Shown here: in pieces, positions 56,141 through 58,569 of the stretch | Layout: each line of letters starts with the position of its first letter | Numbering within the stretch: position 1 is the stretch's first letter | Source: an uncultured Lachnospiraceae bacterium | GTDB lineage: Bacteria > Bacillota > Clostridia > Lachnospirales > Lachnospiraceae | NCBI GenBank assembly: GCA_947626285.1 | Contig: CANQRR010000018.1 | Span: forward strand, 1 to 58,569 | DNA length: 58,569 bases | Direction of reading: 5' to 3' | The notes under the pieces: model-generated | The model's database searches: none | What the model was told of the DNA's origin: nothing | Seen by the model: the letters and a program-made list of their open reading frames with translations, nothing else | Translations under genes and position numbers: made by a program

Positions 56141-56169
56141 AACATAACATTAACATCAAAAAAAAGCAA
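56141..56169 (-). promoter_or_regulatory. Promoter of the ZTP riboswitch operon
   Basis: TTGCTT, 17 bases, TATGTT on the minus strand, ending about ten bases before the aptamer. Confidence 0.55.
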
Positions 56170-56191
56170 GCAGTATTTTCAACATTCTAAA

Positions 56192-57853
56192 CTATAACAG
56201 CCGATAGCGCACCAGCGCAGCCAGGATCTCCTGCACGCGCACCATCGACGCCGGTCCCGCCCCGTAGTTCTTCGGCGTGACGCTTAAGATTCCCTCGCGC
56301 GCAAGCTTCTGTGCCGCCTCCTGCGCGAGCTGCGCCGCACTCTTCTTTCCGTCCGCCATGCGGCTGAGCACATACTGGAGCACATAGCCCAACGCGGCCG
56401 TCTGCGTCTCGTCCACGATCTGTTCCAGATAGCGCAGATCGATCTCGGTCTTGTCCAGGCTCAACGTATCCCAGCCGTGCACGCGCATCTTCTCGATACT
56501 CTTCAGGCGGACAGCCTTTTTCAGCCAGACGCGCTTTTCCGCCGTCTCTTCCGTGAGACTCACCGCAAGCTGCTTCGCGCGCTCTGTCACATCCTTCGCC
56601 ACATAGCAGTCCATCTGCAGCACCGTGTCCGCCACCGACAGATAATCGCCTGAGCTGCCCGCCACGAGCACCGTCGACACTCCAAGGTCTCTGTACAGGC
56701 TGCGGATCTTGCGGATGAACGGCGTGATCGGCTCCTTCTCGTCCGAGACGAGCTGCGCCATCCGGTCGTCGCGCACCATGAAGTTCGTCGCCGAGGTGTC
56801 CTCGTCGATCAGCAGCACCGTGCTTCCGCAGGCCAACGCCTCGACCGTGTTCGCCGCCTGCGACGTACTGCCGCTGGCGTTCTCTGTCGAAAAACAGCTC
56901 GTATCCGTCTTCGTCGGAAGATTGCTGATAAACATCGAGATATCCGTCTGGTGCACGCAGCGCCCTTCCTCGGCGCGCAGCTTGAACGCGCTCGCGTCCG
57001 TCAGGACATACTCTCTCCCGTCGCCCGCGATGTGGTCGTACACGCCGCGCTCCAACGCCTTCAGAAGCGTCGACTTCCCGTGGAAACCGCCGCCCGCGAT
57101 CACCGTGATCCCCCTGCGGATCCCCATGCCGCGCAGCGCCCCTCGATGCGGCAGCGCAAGCGTCACGGCAAGGCTCTCCGGGCTCTCGAACTTCACAGCG
57201 TCTTTCATCGGCCGCTGTGACACACCGCTCTCACGCGGCAGCACGGAGCCATCCCCGACGAACGCCACCAGCCCCAGCCGGTCCAACTCACCGCGGATGA
57301 AGTGCTGATCGTCCGCCAGATCCGCCACTTGCTGCAGCTCCCGCTGCATCGCCGGCTGCATGTGAAACGTCTTCTCCACCACCTCCGGCAGCAGATCAAA
57401 CAAGATTTTCTCGAGCTCCCCGGCCGCGATCGTCCGCCCGTAGGCCGGGAACCCCACCTCGATGCGCGCCGTCACGGCCTCCGCAGAGATCTGCATCGCC
57501 GTGCGCTCCAGGATCTCCTGCCCCGCGCGGCACGCGCTCACCAGGCCGCTCTTGCCGGAGCCCCTGCGCTCGCGGTCCATGCACATCCGCAGGCTGCGGT
57601 GCAGCCGCCGCAGCAGATAATCCTCCGTCGCCGTCCTGCGGTGCTTCTGCCCGAAATACTCCGTCGGGATATTACCCCGGTTTCCATACACGATGCGCAC
57701 CCGCGACGGCGTCGCGAACGGATCTCCCTGCACGTGATCAATGCACAGACAATACGACCCGAAGTCGTACTCTCCCTCCAGCACCTTGTACGCCTTGTAT
57801 CCCTTGTGGTCGATCTGGCGCAGCTGCGTCCGCAGATCGTTTCTTGTCTTCAT
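56192..57853 (-). CDS. MRB1590-type ABC-ATPase domain protein
   Basis: 553 residues, of the ABC-ATPase family related to trypanosome MRB1590. Walker A is GGGFHGKSTLL near residue 247, followed by the nucleotide-site region YVLTDASAFKLRAEEGR, the signature SGSTSQAANT near 329 and Walker B VLLIDEDTSATNFMVRD near 347. The N-terminal 200 residues and C-terminal 130 are family-specific. MRB1590 binds RNA in mitochondrial RNA editing; the bacterial role is unknown. Neighbouring tRNA genes fit an RNA role but prove nothing. Confidence 0.82.
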   Translation of the reverse strand: MKTRNDLRTQLRQIDHKGYKAYKVLEGEYDFGSYCLCIDHVQGDPFATPSRVRIVYGNRGNIPTEYFGQKHRRTATEDYLLRRLHRSLRMCMDRERRGSGKSGLVSACRAGQEILERTAMQISAEAVTARIEVGFPAYGRTIAAGELEKILFDLLPEVVEKTFHMQPAMQRELQQVADLADDQHFIRGELDRLGLVAFVGDGSVLPRESGVSQRPMKDAVKFESPESLAVTLALPHRGALRGMGIRRGITVIAGGGFHGKSTLLKALERGVYDHIAGDGREYVLTDASAFKLRAEEGRCVHQTDISMFISNLPTKTDTSCFSTENASGSTSQAANTVEALACGSTVLLIDEDTSATNFMVRDDRMAQLVSDEKEPITPFIRKIRSLYRDLGVSTVLVAGSSGDYLSVADTVLQMDCYVAKDVTERAKQLAVSLTEETAEKRVWLKKAVRLKSIEKMRVHGWDTLSLDKTEIDLRYLEQIVDETQTAALGYVLQYVLSRMADGKKSAAQLAQEAAQKLAREGILSVTPKNYGAGPASMVRVQEILAALVRYRLL

Positions 57854-58089
57854 GTCGTCCCTCCGTTTCTCCCGGTCTGTAACGCTCGTGCAAATTCATG
57901 GCAAAGATCAATAAAGCGGGCAGCCCCACTTCGCCTCTCCATCCCCTCCCTCAATCCTGAGGGGGTTGCGCACTTTGCACGCGGAGCGCCTTTATTTTAT
58001 AGAGCCAAAATTCCCTATGACATAAAAATCTGCCGCAAAACAGCTTGCCCGCTCTTCGGACATTTCTTTTCGCGACAGTCTCCTTCCAC
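57854..58089. other. Gap between the ATPase gene and tRNA-Leu
   Basis: 236 bases without a gene. The minus strand contains TATAAA near 58000, a possible -10 box of the ATPase gene, and a GC-rich hairpin CCCTCA/TGAGGG near 57950. I see no clear terminator for the tRNA genes. Confidence 0.4.
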
Positions 58090-58171
58090 TGCGGAAAAAG
58101 GGATTTGAACCCTCACGCCTTGCGGCACAGGAACCTAAATCCTGCACGTCTGCCAATTCCGTCATTTCCGC
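58090..58171 (-). tRNA. tRNA-Leu(UAG)
   Basis: Acceptor GCGGAAA with TTTCCGC, long variable arm as in class II tRNAs, anticodon stem CAGGA/TCCTG with loop TTTAGGT (anticodon TAG), T-loop TTCAAAT, discriminator A. CCA is not encoded. Confidence 0.95.
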
Positions 58172-58237
58172 CTGCCTATATCTATAAACCTGCGCGCGAA
58201 GCGTCGTCCTCCCGGACAGGACCCGCTCGCGCTGCGA

Positions 58238-58310
58238 TGAGGCATCGGGGATTCGAACCCCGGACAACTTGATTAAAAGTCAAGTGCTCTGCCGACTGAG
58301 CTAATACCCC
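58238..58310 (-). tRNA. tRNA-Lys(UUU)
   Basis: Acceptor GGGGTAT with ATGCCTC, D-arm GCTCAGTCGGCAGAGC, anticodon stem CTTGA/TCAAG with loop CTTTTAA (anticodon TTT), T-loop TTCGAAT, discriminator A. No encoded CCA. Confidence 0.95.
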
Positions 58311-58362
58311 AGAAACCTTGAAAACACATCCGCCTCACGCCCGGCGCGGCCGGAATGCCAAG

Positions 58363-58434
58363 CTGGGCTAGCCGGATTCGAACCAGCGAATGCAGGAGTC
58401 AAAGTCCTGTGCCTTACCGCTTGGCGATAGCCCA
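58363..58434 (-). tRNA. tRNA-Gln(UUG)
   Basis: Acceptor TGGGCTA with TAGCCCA, anticodon stem CAGGA/TCCTG with loop CTTTGAC (anticodon TTG), T-loop TTCGAAT, discriminator G as usual for tRNA-Gln. No encoded CCA. Confidence 0.95.
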
Positions 58435-58455
58435 TCATCTTCCATTATATCAAAT

Positions 58456-58482
58456 AAGGATGTCGCAGCCTGCAACACCCTT
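58456..58482 (-). other. Hairpin between tRNA-His and tRNA-Gln
   Basis: AAGGGTGTTGCA pairs with TGCGACATCCTT through 12 positions (two G-T pairs) with a three-base loop. TTATTTGATATAAT follows, so it may be a processing hairpin or weak terminator with a -10-like box behind it. Confidence 0.45.
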
Positions 58483-58494
58483 ATCCTTCAGCAG

Positions 58495-58569
58495 GGTGGA
58501 TAAAGGGATTCGAACCCTTGGCCTCCAGAGCCACAATCTGGCGCGCTAACCAGCTGCGCTATACCCACC
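58495..58569 (-). tRNA. tRNA-His(GUG)
   Basis: Acceptor GTGGGTA with TATCCAC plus the extra 5' G (-1) paired with C73 that marks tRNA-His; anticodon stem CCAGA/TCTGG with loop TTGTGGC (anticodon GTG). The 5' end coincides with the window edge. Confidence 0.93.

Overview
The window looks like a chromosomal segment of a GC-rich Firmicute of class Clostridia, most likely the Lachnospiraceae. The evidence is the S10-spc-alpha ribosomal gene order with secY-adk-map-KOW-infA-rpmJ inside it, a zinc-type S14, an elongated L17, HPr kinase with a ROK glucokinase, a class II GalT, a group II ECF transporter module, separate AICAR transformylase and IMP cyclohydrolase genes behind a ZTP riboswitch, and sigma-A promoters with 17-base spacers. 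This is inference from gene content; no rRNA gene is present. Most genes lie on the minus strand.

Layout. 1-1330: an intact tRNA-Pro(CGG), a partial copy of its 3' half about 1.1 kb away, and between them a YgiT-like zinc-ribbon gene and a toxin-first type II toxin-antitoxin pair; this resembles a small island or its scar. 1386-18081: housekeeping genes, namely an rRNA methyltransferase, a frameshifted trmL, an aminotransferase with an Lrp regulator, an AIR-synthase-like protein, a VanW protein, a 38-residue membrane protein, an exonuclease, glcK-hprK, uvrC, a MATE exporter, greA and galT-galK. 18297-19901: a DUF402 protein, a candidate type I toxin/antisense module and truA. 20010-24911: ecfT-ecfA2-ecfA1, a cyclophilin, D-lyxose isomerase and a four-cluster ferredoxin. 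25094-41971: 32 genes running rpsJ to rplQ on the minus strand, transcribed from a clear promoter at 42206-42234. 42573-49363: an Rpn-type nuclease, a secreted fibronectin-III protein, a GGDEF-EAL protein and an rRNA-type methyltransferase. 49286-57853: ftsH, pyrG, an orphan antitoxin-like gene, purH-like and purO-like genes under a ZTP riboswitch, and an MRB1590-type ATPase. 58090-58569: tRNA-Leu, Lys, Gln and His.

How the genes work together. The rpsJ-rplQ block makes ribosomes, the Sec channel, RNA polymerase alpha, adenylate kinase and methionine aminopeptidase as one growth-linked unit. galK, galT, glcK and hprK feed and sense hexose metabolism. The two purine genes finish IMP synthesis and are probably switched on when ZMP/ZTP accumulates. 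The EcfA1-A2-T module would serve vitamin-binding S proteins encoded elsewhere.

The least explained signals are non-coding: a hairpin module in two copies with a compensatory base-pair change, a shared border repeat in the pyrG leader and the rpoA-rplQ gap, a 120-130 base direct repeat flanking rpsH, a 111-base near-perfect palindrome after the cyclophilin gene, a structured 5' region before rpsM, and the candidate type I toxin-antitoxin module at 18818-19122.
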